The translations under genes and the position numbers were made by a program. Positions 48,801 to 60,964 of a stretch of DNA of 64,000 bases are shown piece by piece (within the stretch, counting starts at the first letter, position 1; every line of letters starts with the position of its first letter). Under the pieces are notes generated by a model. The model searched no databases and was not told the DNA's origin. It saw only the letters and a list, made by a program, of their open reading frames with translations. Location of the stretch: the NCBI RefSeq assembly GCF_026914265.1, contig NC_069135.1:4729001-4793000 (forward strand), given 5' to 3'. Origin of the DNA: Mya arenaria. Its lineage: Eukaryota; Mollusca; Bivalvia; Myida; Myidae.

Positions 48801-51800
48801 AATCACAAGAATTTTTCAAAAAGAAAGGAAATTTTACAAAGAACAAGTGAGACTTTTAAACACTAAGAAAATTGCAAATCTAAATCCTCATTTTATAAAT
48901 GAAACTTCTAGGTACAGTAGTTACCCGTGTTGGTCTGCAGGATACATCTCCTAAAGCCAGAAGAATCTGTCATGTCCATATCCCCCAATCTTTGACTGCC
49001 TTTCCCAACCACTCCACTGTCCTTTATAGATCTTCCACTCATTTCTCTTGAAGGCGGTACTCTATCTGAGGACTGAGATTCCAACTCACTTAAGCACTGA
49101 CTCTGAGATTCTGTTCCTACATTCACCAGTTGTGACACCTGAGAGAGGTCTTCAGCCTGAGTGCTGTATGCTTGAGACATTTCACATGATAATATTAAAG
49201 ATTCTTCTGTTTCATTTGCTGTACTAAATACATGACTCTCATCTTGGGTATTTTTCTGTGACGCTGCTATTCTAGTTTCACTGCATGTGTCAATTTTTCT
49301 CTTTTTATTGTCCGGTTCATTATCATTGTGGTCTTTACTCTTCCCTAGAGGCTGTCTTTTAAATCTGAATGACCTTGTGTCCTTTAACTGATCATCTTTC
49401 TCTGTAGAAGGACTATCAACATTAAACTGTACTTTTGTTGAAGCTGTTGGTTTTTTGAAGTTATTCTTAGAAATAGTACTGTTAGAATTTATCTCTTTTG
49501 TGAAATTTTCATTATTAACCTCTTCAACGCTGGAAGAATTTGCACTGGATTTAGGTAATATAACCACAGCATCTCTCTTGTTTGGACAACAGGTTTTAGG
49601 CCCATTTGTCAGCTTTGGATTCATTGGCCTCTTCCCTTTGTCGGAACTTCTAAGTTTTCTATCAACAGCATCTTCCTCATTTTTTTCCCCATTTAATGTT
49701 TTTGTATATGGAGCTTTTGAAACATCAAGTTTCTCATTACTTTGCTGTAATAGAAATTTGGAATTATTAATAGAATGTCCACCAACATTTTCAGGTTCAC
49801 ATTGTTCCGCAGTATTTTCAGTTTCACCAACATCATCCTCTTCACTATTATCATTATCAATTGCGATTACATCAAACATTTTTTTCATGTCTTCCAGTAA
49901 AGGAAAGTCAGGGGGGACGACTCTGACACACCTGCTGTAAGAGTTACCCCTGTGTAGGACTAACTCTACTGTAGGACTGTAAGGCTGATTCGGGGGCTGG
50001 TATTCTGGTGCATGCAGGTTAACAAACTTCACAAAGTCTCCTGCCTGAAAATTGGAAGAAATTTTAGGCAATCAATGAAATAATATTTTAACTTAATGAT
50101 GATTCGTAGTTAAAGTTAAAATACATTGTATCTCGAATTTTAAACATTAATGTTTTATGAATGGCCAAGCTAATGATTTTTTTAGCAAAGTACTATTTTG
50201 ATGGTTGATTTAAAAATTGCCCTTTCAAACACATTTGTATAAACAAAGTAAGACATAAACCCAATTATGTTTTCATATACGAACATATTCAAATACACAA
50301 CAATCTCCCAATATATTACAGCATGTTTTCTTGTTTTCTTTGCTTTCATCTATACATTAACTACAATGTTGAAATTGTAACATGTAGGTTGAGCCTACCC
50401 GCGCAATTACTTACATACACGTACATTACAACACTATACACTTATAAGCAGGCAACTTATTGAACGTTGTCATTGACAACATGCTACAACACAACAACTG
50501 CATAAACAACCAGCATGACTGAACTCGTACAACTCACTCTTTGCGTAAGTGAATTATTTCAATAACTTTGGTCATGGGTTCAGTAATTATTACATATTTA
50601 CATTTTGTTACAAAAACAATAAGCTCTTTTTTACCTTGATATTTGCCGAGCTGTGATAATGGTCATCAAACACAGTGACATCATACATGAATCCCCGGGC
50701 CTGTTTCCTCAGATGGTCATCAGTCTTCAAGTCTTGTAGTTGGTGGTCAGCTGACATCTCACGAACAGTGCTGAATAGGAATCCCTGATTAAAGCTGCTA
50801 TTTTTAGTGCAAGACAATAAATAATGAAGCACACCTGTAACAAATGACAGTTGCAACTAAATATTTTTTTGTTTGATAGAGATATATTTTAAAAAAAGTA
50901 CTGTTGTATATTACATCCTACTATAAACCCTGTTCTGCTCTGGTCTAGGTGGTTAACATAAATCATATCATATAGAAATTAGAAGGGCCATAACTCCTTG
51001 AAATACCATTATCAACATGCCTGAACATTGTGATAATAAGCGCATATCCTTTTGTTAGAGAACATTCCCAATAAGTTAATTGAATACAAACTAGTGGTTA
51101 GTGAAATATAGCCCAAACAGGAATACTGATACAGTCAGAAAGATGGACATTGTTGCAAGTATATGCCTTGAAATGTTGCAGAGAGATTAAGAAACTGGAA
51201 TTCCATGAACCTGCTGTGTGAATTGTAAGGTAAAGGTCACTTTGACCTTGATTTTTGTCGTACTGACCAGATAATCAAAAGGGGTCATCTACTGGTCATG
51301 ACCAATGTGAATACAATGTTCAGAGACTCTACACCAAGTCGTTCAATAGTGATTGATCGGAAACGAAAGTGTGAAAATGATGCCAGACTGGGACATATGA
51401 ACACATAATATATGAAACTTGGTGCTTACATGTATTTCAGAGGGCAGAATCCGCTATAACAAATTACGTGAGTTGAGTTGTGTCATACTTACTAAATGGA
51501 CTGTGTACCATCCCAGACAGTCAACAGTCTGGCCACATCAGCCTCCAGCACTGCAGTACGAACAACCTACATGTGGACACAATAAGGGGATACACAGGCT
51601 ATTGTAATCACTTTGCATCCACAAATAACAATGGCCTGGTAATAAGAACAAATCAGTTATTTATGGCTCAAATTGAGTATGGTATTGTTACTTTTCTTAA
51701 ATGGGTCTAGGTACTCACTATTGTCAGATTTGTTTAATGTAAGAACTCTGCAGAGTTATAGAACTTACATGTATCTATCAAACAATAGGATATTCTATAT

Positions 51801-53792
51801 AAGACAATGTAGCATTTGGCATGCACATCACAGATTTGACACAGACTCGTATCGAGCTGTTTACGTCTAAGGATTATTGAGTCAAGGTTAAATGTTTAAC
51901 AATCAGACACCAAGATTATGAATATGCCTAAAAATATTCTTATAATTAAGATACGAGCATAATGATTCCTGGCATGTCAGCGATACTCTGTTAACTTCTT
52001 TATCTAAGAATCATAGCAGGAAAACACGAAGAAAGGTGAAATCACATTCTCAACCCCTTACTTGACAGAAGAGGTCGAAGTAGCATCCTGCAGCCACGTC
52101 ACAGATCTGACAGAGGCTCTGCTGGAGCTCCTGTTTCTTGTGTGCCCACATACGCAGCTCGGTCACCTGGCACAGAAATATCATTTTAACTATGTATAAT
52201 TGAGTTCATGAAGATAAAATATTACAAGTGAGTATTAGATTATTAAACTTAACCAATATTGACCCGTCTTCCATCACAAAATCACTTACATCTGCATAAA
52301 ATCATAAATGCAATATATTCAAATTATTATAAGTAAACAAATCAGTCTAAATATTACTTCCTACAGTTCCAAACTTATTTTATGCATGTTTCTGTAGTTC
52401 CAAAAGTCATGTTTATGCTAATATTAAATAGATTTAGAAAAGATATGAGAAAGAAATTCTAATGATCTAAAACCAATATTGTTAACAACAGCTGTCACAG
52501 AGACAGTGCACTCAGCAATTACTATTCTAATTTGATTAATTAAAGAGGTGGGATAGTTGGGAACACATGCCTTAAGACTAAGTTAGGTTTTAATGCAATA
52601 CATGCTTTATTTGCTGAGATATTGACTTAAAAGTGACAAGAGGCACATCAGTGCCTGTGCTCCACTGGCCAAAAGGTTCAAGCAAAGACCACCTAACGAA
52701 CATTTTCGTCAAGTTTCATAGAAATACAATCATCAATTTTTGAGGAGAAGTTATTTAAAAAATTTTTTTACTTTAACAGCTCTGGCTGCCATGTTGTGCA
52801 GTGGACCGAAATGATTTGGGCAATTTGAGTAAAGGAGCACCAAACAAACATTTCTGTCAAGTTTTATCGAAAAAAGGTCATCGGTTTCGACGACAAGTCG
52901 TATAAAGTTTTTTTTTATTTTTTAGCTCTGGCAGCCATGGTGTGCAGTGGACTGGAACCATTTAACAAATTTTGGTTAATGACCACCCAAGGAACATTTC
53001 TGTCAAGTTTCATCAAAATCTGATCATCGGTTTCTGAGGAGAAGTGGTGTAAAGGTTTTTCCTATTTTTAGCTCTGGCTGCCATGTTGTGCAGCAGACCA
53101 GAACAGTTTGGGCTATTTTGGTTAAGGACTACCCAAGTAACATTTCTGTCAAGTTTCATTGCAATACGATCATCGGTTTCTGAGGAGAAGTCGTTTAAAG
53201 GTTTTTCTATTTTTACCTCTGGGGGCCATCTTGTGCAGTGGACCGAAACCATTGAAGCAAATTTGATAAAGGACCATCCAAGGAACATTTCTGTTAAGTT
53301 TCATCAAAATCTGATCATCGGTTTCTGAGAAGATGTTCTTTAAAGGTTTTTCTATTTTTTTGCCCTGGCAGCCATGTTGTGCAGCGGACCGAAACCATTT
53401 GAGCAATTTTGGTTAAGGACCACCCAAGGAACAATTCTGTCAAGTTTCATCAAAATCTGCCTATCCGTTTCAGAGGAGATGTCGTTTAAAGATTTTGCTA
53501 TTTTTAGCTGTGGCGGCCATATTGTGCAATGGACCAGAACCATTTGAGCAATTTTAATAAAGGACCACCCAAGGAACATTACTGTCAAGTTTCATCAAAA
53601 TCTGCCGAACCGTTTCAGAGGAGATGTCGTTTAAAGATTTTGCTATTTTTAGCTCTGGCGGCCATATTGTGCAATGGGCCGGAACCATTTGAGCAATTTT
53701 GGTAAAGGACCACCAAAGGAACATTCCTGTGAAGTTTTGTCAAAATCCGCTTATCAGTTTCAGAGGAAATGTCGTTTAAAGTAAAAGTTTAT

Positions 53793-53823
<31 letters not shown>

Positions 53824-56751
53824 CTCACGACGGACAATCTGTGACGACATAAGCTCCATGGCCTTCGGCCAGTGGAGCTAAAAAAACGGGTACGTGCAAA
53901 ACATTAACCAATTACTATGTTATTCAAGTAGGTTGGATGATTGAGTAGCATGAACTCTCAATGCAATACATCAAGTAGTTGCAGAAAAACTGACCTATGT
54001 GAGCTTACATGCAAAACCTTATCCAGAATTTCCAATTGATTTATAAAGGCCCATAATTTGCATTACATTAAAATAGTGTTATTTAACTTCATGAAGAGGT
54101 TGGATAGTTAGAAAGAAATCTTAAGTTTGAATGTAATGTATTAGCTTACATAATGATTTTAAGGTGCTAACATGCAAAACCTGAAACAAGGTGTGACAAT
54201 GACGCAAGGGTGAGTAGTATAGCTCTCCTTAGTCTTTGAATAATCAAGCTAACAAGGAAGACACAACCTTATCCTTATCTTTCTCATTGAACGTGTAGCT
54301 ATTGGATGATGCTGACTTGGGTTCCAACGGCAGGCTAGGATCCCCTGAAAACACAAGCCACGAGAAGCCTGGGCGATTCTGACCCTGCAGGTTGTCCCTA
54401 AACATGTTAATCTGAAATTTACAGATGAAGGGGTAAAGTTGAAGCTTTCAGTTTATAACAGCTAGAGCGGCAAAGGATATTATGATGATCTGAAATATAC
54501 TGTAAGGCTGCTTTTGCACAGCATATATAGCATGCCAATCATAGAGGTTTAATTTCTTCAGTATCTTTGGAATAACTATAATAGGTAGAAATCAAGGCTT
54601 TTAATTGGCCCAATTTTTATGTTGAATAGATGTAAAATGAATGTGATGACATTGATGCAAGTGACATCATTAAGGCCACCACGTTTTAAACAGTTTATAT
54701 ATATAACATGCAAACTGTCTTTAAAGCGTTTTTTTCAATACTGAAGAAGGATTACTAAATAGTGTTTCTGCACACTCATGTTTAGCTGTAAAATAACACA
54801 TTTTTTCATTGCTCAGAAAATCGCAGTTTTTCACAAACCATGCACTGACCTGTTCTTATACACAGATGCACATTAAGAAAACATGACCTCATACTGTTGA
54901 TTTTTCAATGATGAAAAATTGTCAATTATATGTAACAATCTTGATGAAAACATCGGCAGCAGTGAGAATGACTGTAAGCAGAGCCTAGGCCTTAGAAAAT
55001 GTGGATGAGGGGCCAGGTTGATGGCAAAAGATCATTTTCTCCTTGCACTCACCATGAGCCTGTGGAAACGGATGATATCTCCTACATCGGGACTGGGCAA
55101 CTTCTCCTCGCTGCCAAACAGCAAACATTTCAGCTTCTCATCCACACCTTTCAATGATTGATCAACTATACTGATCATTGTGCAGTAGTCTGGAATAAGG
55201 TATGGAATTTAGATTCGTTTTTCGGCTCAAGACTTAAATCAAGAACCATGTACATTAATTATAAAATAGATCGCTACCATTTTTACTGAAAACAAGAGGC
55301 CCAAAAGGGCCTATGCTCTACTGGCATGGCTTTTGTGGTCATATCAATCCAGAGCATGTATGTATGGGTAAAAGGCAACAGACATATAGTTTATGTTTTG
55401 TGTTTGGGTTACCTGAAAACGTAGCACGTTCAACATCTGAGCCCAGAAAGTATTGTAAGCAGATTAGTTGCATGAACTATTTTAATATGTGCCAAGTAAA
55501 AGTCATCTGACAAAAAAAAATGCTTTCAAAACTGTACTCATATTAAAAATTTCTGTAGTTTTAAAAGTTAAAAAAAGTTGGTCAAAAGGTCAAAGTCAAG
55601 GGCATCCTAGGACAACATTGATCAATTTGAACAAACATTCACAATCAATTGTGCTGAGATGGATGCACGAACACACAAAAAGATTTTCAAACCTTTCCAG
55701 ATTTATGTTTACCAAACCTGTGAACCCTGGGTGTGGCCAGTAATGACACCAGGTGCATAACTTAAACATTCACAACCAATTTTGTTAAGATGAATGCGCA
55801 AACTACAGAACTTAAAGCTAAAAAATGGCCTTTGGGCTTTCAACAAGAACAAGGCAGAGTAATTCACAAAATCAACTGCAGGAGCAAAAAGCAAATTGTC
55901 TCTCAAAATCCTAGACTTGCAAATTGTCTCCCTTAACTCTAGACTTGAATTTACATGTACATGTAAACTTGGCTAAAAATAGAATTCGCTCATGAAGACC
56001 TGGCTAAAAATAGAAAGCATTTCTTTAAAACTTTCATGGCCCATAATCTAGGCATTCATGGGCGGATCTGGCTGGTTTTCGAAAGGAACCGAGCTCTAAT
56101 GGATATCTAGATATTGTACAAGTTTCATTGAGATACAATCAAAACTGAAGACTGTATCGTGTTCACAACCAATTGTTTACACAATAGCATTTTTTTATAC
56201 TATCAAGGGCCATAATCTAGGCATGCATGGGTGGATCTGGCTGGTTTTCGAAAGGAAACCAGCTCTAATGGATATCTAGATACTGTAAAAGTTTCATCGA
56301 GATACAATCAAAACTGAAGACTGTATCGTGTTCACAAGCAATTGTTTACAGACGCATGAACGCACGGATGCACATACTACGTACACATTACCATTGCATA
56401 AGCTCTTCTGGCCTTTGGCCAGTAGAGCTAAAAACATGAGCAATGGCTTATAAGCTGCCTTTGACCAAGAGAACAAATGCAAGTATTTGTGTTTGTGTGA
56501 GTATTCAAATAACTTGTTAACGCTATAAGGCCTATACATATGTCCTATATAAATCCTGTTAAAAGAACAATAACTTAAATTAATCACGGTTTATTATATT
56601 TGTCAATGATGTCATATTAACAATCTTTAGGACTGAAATCTTTACCACTGCCCCTTGTCTTGTATGTTGGCTTAACAAAACAGACCACGCCATAAACATC
56701 GACGACTGTGCCACATTTTAGGGCACTAAGCTGAGTGTATGTGTTACCAGT
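45801..56751 (-). CDS. POT1: POT1, protection of telomeres 1 (5' end incomplete)
   Basis: Shelterin subunit that binds single-stranded telomeric DNA. Twelve exons join in phase over 812 residues: 56646-56751, 55053-55189, 54268-54411, 52062-52166, 51493-51566, 50635-50794, 48925-50044, 48543-48705, 47396-47434, 47110-47201, 46476-46576, 45801-45998. OB1 shows TVVDVYGVVCFVKPTYKTRG, then CLLFG and DIIRFHRLM. OB2 shows LLTVWDGTQ, VTVFDDHYHSSANIK and LVLHRGNSYSRCVRVV, whose His matches the human DNA-contacting His266. A Ser/Asn/Asp-rich linker of about 330 residues in the 1.1-kb exon follows, with KKRKI and a dense SQ/TQ cluster. The C-terminal OB3 (TPP1-binding in human) has zinc-type pairs CSQC and CPKC and ends PWIECCLRSHS...FQIFDTT. 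Human POT1 has 634 residues; the excess is the linker, while the region between the two Cys pairs is unusually short. The first Met codon is not in these exons. Confidence 0.93.
46577..47109. other. POT1 intron with hairpin-headed repeat
   Basis: About 46795-47020 begins ACAAGAGATGGTTGCCCCCT and contains GACCTACTGACCTT-type words typical of dispersed mollusc repeats seen elsewhere in the window. Its limits are uncertain. Confidence 0.35.
47690..48330. repeat. tandem repeat of about 153 bp in a POT1 intron
   Basis: The word CCCATACACATTC recurs at about 47892, 48044 and 48199 (spacing 152-155), each followed by a GATTGGACAAAGG-like segment. Four to five diverged units. It looks like the core of a dispersed repeat. 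No microsatellite or clear ends were found. Confidence 0.7.
50975..51395. repeat. probable dispersed repeat in a POT1 intron
   Basis: Contains GGGCCATAACTCC, AAAGGTCACTTTGACCTTGA and GGGGTCATCTACTGGTCATG, words shared with repeats at 46.8 and 57.5 kb. Exact ends were not resolved. Confidence 0.45.
52636..53884 (+). mobile_element. pearl-like element with 145-bp core
   Basis: Left end ACAAGAGGCACATCAGTGCC then GCTCCACTGGCC. Right end GGCCAGTGGAGC is its exact 12-base complement. The core has seven to eight tandem units of 145 bases (CATTTGAGCAATTTT at about 53396, 53541, 53686), followed by an (ACGC)n microsatellite at about 53792-53824. Inserted in a POT1 intron between the exons at 52166 and 54268. 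Open frames within it come from the repeated core. Confidence 0.82.
55292..56433 (+). mobile_element. pearl-like element in a POT1 intron
   Basis: Left end ACAAGAGGCCCAAAAGGGCC then GCTCTACTGGC. Right end GCCAGTAGAGC, complementary over 11 bases. The interior is related to 41248-42630 and contains two copies of a segment ending CTGTATCGTGTTCACAA. A short ACGC-like microsatellite (about 56350-56372) precedes the right end. Same terminal scheme as the 52.6-kb element but a different core. Confidence 0.78.
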
Positions 56752-57469
56752 CTGAAAAGTAAATAGTTCATGTTCATGGGTTAAGCACAAAATGTTCTGC
56801 TTGTTTTTGTTATATCACTTCCACCAAAAGTTTTGTGGAGCTTTAAGTTAAAGCATTCGTCCAATATCTTCATACGGAGATGGTACATGATGACTCCAAT
56901 GGATGGATATCAGCATAAATTTTGTTAATTTGTGACAAAAGATTATAATAACTGTTACTACATATACCCATGACGAGATTTTACATCTTCATAGAAACAA
57001 GCTGGCAAAACATGATATAATCATTGTTTGAGAAACATTAAAATTGTTTAAATTGTTTACAAATCAAGCAATTTACTTTTCCCTTTGTACAAATACTAAT
57101 ACAGTCAGCCATCAATTGCCTTAAATTGATTAAAACCCTATACATCTTCAATAAAATGCAACATATTACAAATATGCTTTAAAACAGTTCCCTTTGATAT
57201 TTAATTAATGCTCTTTGATATTTGCACCTATTTTGTTTTATCATTACATTTTAAAAGTGTCAATGCGTGATATGCAGGCTTCTGCCACAAGAGATAACTG
57301 AGAACTCCAGAGCAAAAATCTATGCTCCTTATTTACTGGCGAATGAAGACTTTCACATCGACACATAATGGATTCCTAGATGGACCCGAGAAAATGCTCT
57401 GACTTCAGCTGATAGATCTTAAAGAAATGTGATAAATTGCCTAAAATTGAATCAGCCAGTCAAACTTTT

Positions 57470-58000
57470 TTATGGCCCCATTGAAGAAATAGGGGTATAT
57501 TGCTTTGCACATGTTGGTCATTCCATCAGTCAATCAGTAGACCAAAGCTTGTCTGAGTGATAACTAGAAAATTCCTGAACCTATGGTAATCACACTTGAC
57601 ATGAAGGTTGGGCCTGTCCAGTAGATGACCCCTATTGATTTAAAGGTCATCATGTCAAAGGTCAAGGTCACAGTGACCTTGAATGTGAATAGGTCGTCCG
57701 AATGATATCTCAACAAGCCAGCACCATGGCCCTCAAACTTGACTTGGAGGTTGGGCATGACATGTTGATAACTTTTATTGATTATGGGGTCATCGGGTCA
57801 AAGGTCAAGGTCACAGTGACATTGAACGCAAAAAGCTTATTTGAGTGATAACTTAACAGTGCCTTCACCCATGGCCCTCAAGCTTAACATTTAGGTTGTG
57901 GATGACTAGTAGATGACCCCTATTGTTTTTGATGTCATATAGTCAGAGGTCAAGGTGACAACTCATATTGGTCATTGAAATTTGTCATATTTAGCTATTC
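57470..58000 (+). repeat. dispersed repeat with about 180-bp internal units
   Basis: Begins TTTTTATGGCCCCATTGAAG and contains repeated GGTCAAAGGTCAAGGTCACA units spaced about 130-180 bases apart. This style of sequence is common in bivalve genomes as I recall it. Located in the first POT1 intron. Confidence 0.65.
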
Positions 58001-58865
58001 CCTGCTGCTAAGAGGATACATGTTTATCTGCAAATATCAAATTTTAAAACATGACGAAACAAAGTGATATCAGTCTGTTACACAATTGAGTCAGGATATT
58101 TGCAAGTTCTAATCAGAATAAACATTGAATTAGCAAAAACCAATAAATGACATTCCAGGTGAGGTATATCTACATAATTAAACGTGCTTAGAAAGGAATA
58201 TGGTTAAATTGTTTAAAGCGTATAAATTAAATTTTATCCCTGACAACAACAGGTCTACTGTTAGCAGTGTGAGTATTACATATTAAAACGCAGTTACTGT
58301 CAATAGCTGATACACTGTCAAAGGTAAAACACTTGGCACAATATATGTTCATGTATATCGGATAAGAATTCATATCTGTTTCTTTTGCCACCGTTTACAA
58401 TTGAGATCTTTTGTGTTACAGTGAAACATAAAAATGTCCAAATGATAAGATTTTTTCAGTAAGATCCTACTATAATTTACCAAGTGACTTAGTGAGCAAC
58501 AAAAGCTATATTTCACACTAGCACAGATCCGGGGGGGGGGGGGATAATATAAATTATTATAATTATAAATTATGGTTCTACGGGAGGGCTGGGAGTCAAA
58601 AAGGTTATGCTCCTAATTTACACTCCCTCTAACGTTAACTCCTCCTAGAACCGTACATGACTAGCAAATTTCATTTGAATATCTTGAACACTGTTAAATG
58701 TTTTCTTATACTATTATGAACCAAAATGAAGTTTTGCACGCCGATTTCGAGTCGTCCCTAGAAACCGACGCTGGCAAAGATACCAGATCAATGACAATAT
58801 ATTTCGTTTATACTCGAAAAGCAGTCGAACTAAATTAAAAATGTTATCGTTCAAACTGAACTAAC

Positions 58866-58886
58866 TCTTTTATTTTTTGAAGCCAT
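58866..58886 (-). CDS. POT1: candidate first coding exon of POT1
   Basis: MASKNKR followed by a GTTAGT 5' splice site in phase 0, which is the phase required by the exon starting at 56751. The next residues (TGNTYTQLSALK) match the human position a few residues after the start. The exon is only 21 bases, the base before the splice site is A rather than G, and no other evidence supports it. Another first exon in the first intron or further upstream is possible. Confidence 0.28.
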
Positions 58887-60964
58887 TCGAACTAAGTCAG
58901 TGGCATAATTGTTAATAGGGGAAGTAACTGTCGCCAAAGCTGTGGCGGAAAATAAAATAAGGGAAACAATTACTAACTGTAGATTGCCATCATAATATTT
59001 ACATTTTATTGACGTAGCCTCAGGTGGCTGAAATATTTCGAAATCAAAGGTTTTTATATTTTTGTATTATTTTATAAACGGAACTCAGCTGACAAACGTG
59101 TTACAAAATATGGAGCTTTAGGTTGCTTTTGTTTTGTTTTTGTTTATAAACGGAACTAAAGACTAATTAACAGACAGGTAGGTAAATACATGATTTTCTT
59201 TAAAGTATCAACGGGGATACAGCTTAGCTAACCGCCTTTTCACGTAGGCCAGAATATCATATTAGGGCCTTACATGAATCTGACGGAAGGCTAAATTAAC
59301 TCGATCAAACCATTCCACATGTGCACCGGATAATTCACCATTTGTGTCAGAAAATGACGTTTACAATTATACATGATGATCACGGACATATAAACTGTAT
59401 GTCTGTATAGGTCCGTGTAATTATAAACACTTTTTGGAGATTCTAGACCAGTCTGCGTTCCAAGCTTAAGTCTAAGAGTGCAACGAACATTTTCCACCAT
59501 CATGCCGTACCGAATATTGAGGCCGATCTACAATCATGAATATAAGTACTAGAAATCGGATTCCAAAAACACAACCCCAAATCATCGAATAATGTAATAT
59601 TTAAATGCGCCAATATGTCGAACGTAACAGTGGCACCAGCATGACGTCAGCCCACATCGCTGGAAAGAACATACATACGAATACATTTTAAAGACTGTCG
59701 CATGATATGTCGCCGATATGCATGCTGTATATGATAAGAATGGCATGGAGAACACTGCCCTCAACAACAGGTACCCAAGTGGCTGGACAATGTAGAGCTA
59801 TCGCTAGTTAGATCATTTTTATATGTGTAGCTATGTTTACAATTTCACGGTAAGTAAATACTTGTATACGTTGCAAAATGTTTAAAAGTACAGTGTAAAT
59901 TCTATATACAGTAGGTTAAAAAATTGTTGCCGATGATTTTGGTGTTCTTCTTTATCCAATGTACCAGTATGTTAGGGTTGACTGTTATTCATTGACCTGT
60001 AAAACATTGTCACGCTTGTACCTCCGATGTTTGCCATAATGCCCCGGGCTTCTTTAAAATCAATTTTCATTATAGAAATATAGTGTTACTTCGTCAATCC
60101 ATATATTTATATATACATCATCGCGGCAGTATACTGGAAACACTCGGCGTATTATCAATACACTGAGATGAATCAATGCTATTTCATAAGTATACGCCTC
60201 GGCCATGTACATATATAGCCATCGTACAGTATAAACAAATGTTTGGATACATATTTTATGGCAGCAAACGACTATGTAAATAATAATGTCCAGGGGCTAT
60301 GATTACGAATAGTCTCAAGTCCAAACTCAGACTCAGAAAAGCATTTTTATAAAGGAATAAAAAATCATATTTTCCATTTCATTGTTAACAATAGTAAAAC
60401 ATTCAAATAGTAAGGCATTTCAGCAAATTTTACCATCAATGCTCTGATTGAAGGGAAATTACAATGACATGAAGTTTTGCCATATTGAGTCTTTCAAGAG
60501 TCTGAACTCAGACTTGAGACTGTTGTAATCACTGCCCCTGGAATCGAATTTATATCGGTCAATATTTGCATTCGACAGCAGTAACAATAGGTAGACTATT
60601 AATTACCCCGAGAATTAAGTTTTCGCTTTTAAAAGCTCTGAACTACCTGTGTACCTGCGAAAGGTAATATCCTACGGTTGGCTGTTTCGAGTAGTTGGAC
60701 TTCAGAAATTGAAATAAAGTTTGTTCTTTAGTTCTTCGTCATCTCGGAAACTGGCCTTTTTATATTGATTTCGTAATGAGGACTCCTGCGCGTTAACGCG
60801 GGGTTTGGACGCAAAACAGTATTGTGTTAATCCTTAAAAATGGATATTCGTCCACCACAGAAAAGTGTAATATGCTATAAGTTGAGTGTTTTAGGTTATG
60901 TGTATGTGCATATAAGCATCATATTTGTTTGCGTGTTTGTCTATTTCCAGTTACAGTGTCGTAA
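58887..60964. other. divergent intergenic region between POT1 and the raftlin gene
   Basis: About 2 kb between the probable POT1 start and the raftlin start. It holds a MITE-like element (60290-60541). A possible 5' non-coding exon of the raftlin gene may end at about 60662 (CGAAAG|GTAATA), with a 3' splice site at 60950 (TATTTCCAG). Short minus-strand frames near 59291-59503 and 59582-59767 show no recognisable features. Confidence 0.45.
60290..60541. mobile_element. 252-bp MITE with long imperfect ends
   Basis: Ends CCAGGGGCTATGATTAC and, complementary, GTAATCACTGCCCCTGG, with similarity continuing inward (AGTCTCAAGTC...GACTTGAGACT) for about 40 bases. No reading frame. Confidence 0.72.

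Noticed and set aside
49455-49940. 161-codon plus-strand frame
   Set aside because: Antisense shadow of the low-complexity POT1 linker exon.
53013-53588. Overlapping minus-strand frames of 78-91 codons with repeated motifs
   Set aside because: They are translations of the 145-bp tandem core of the pearl-like element.
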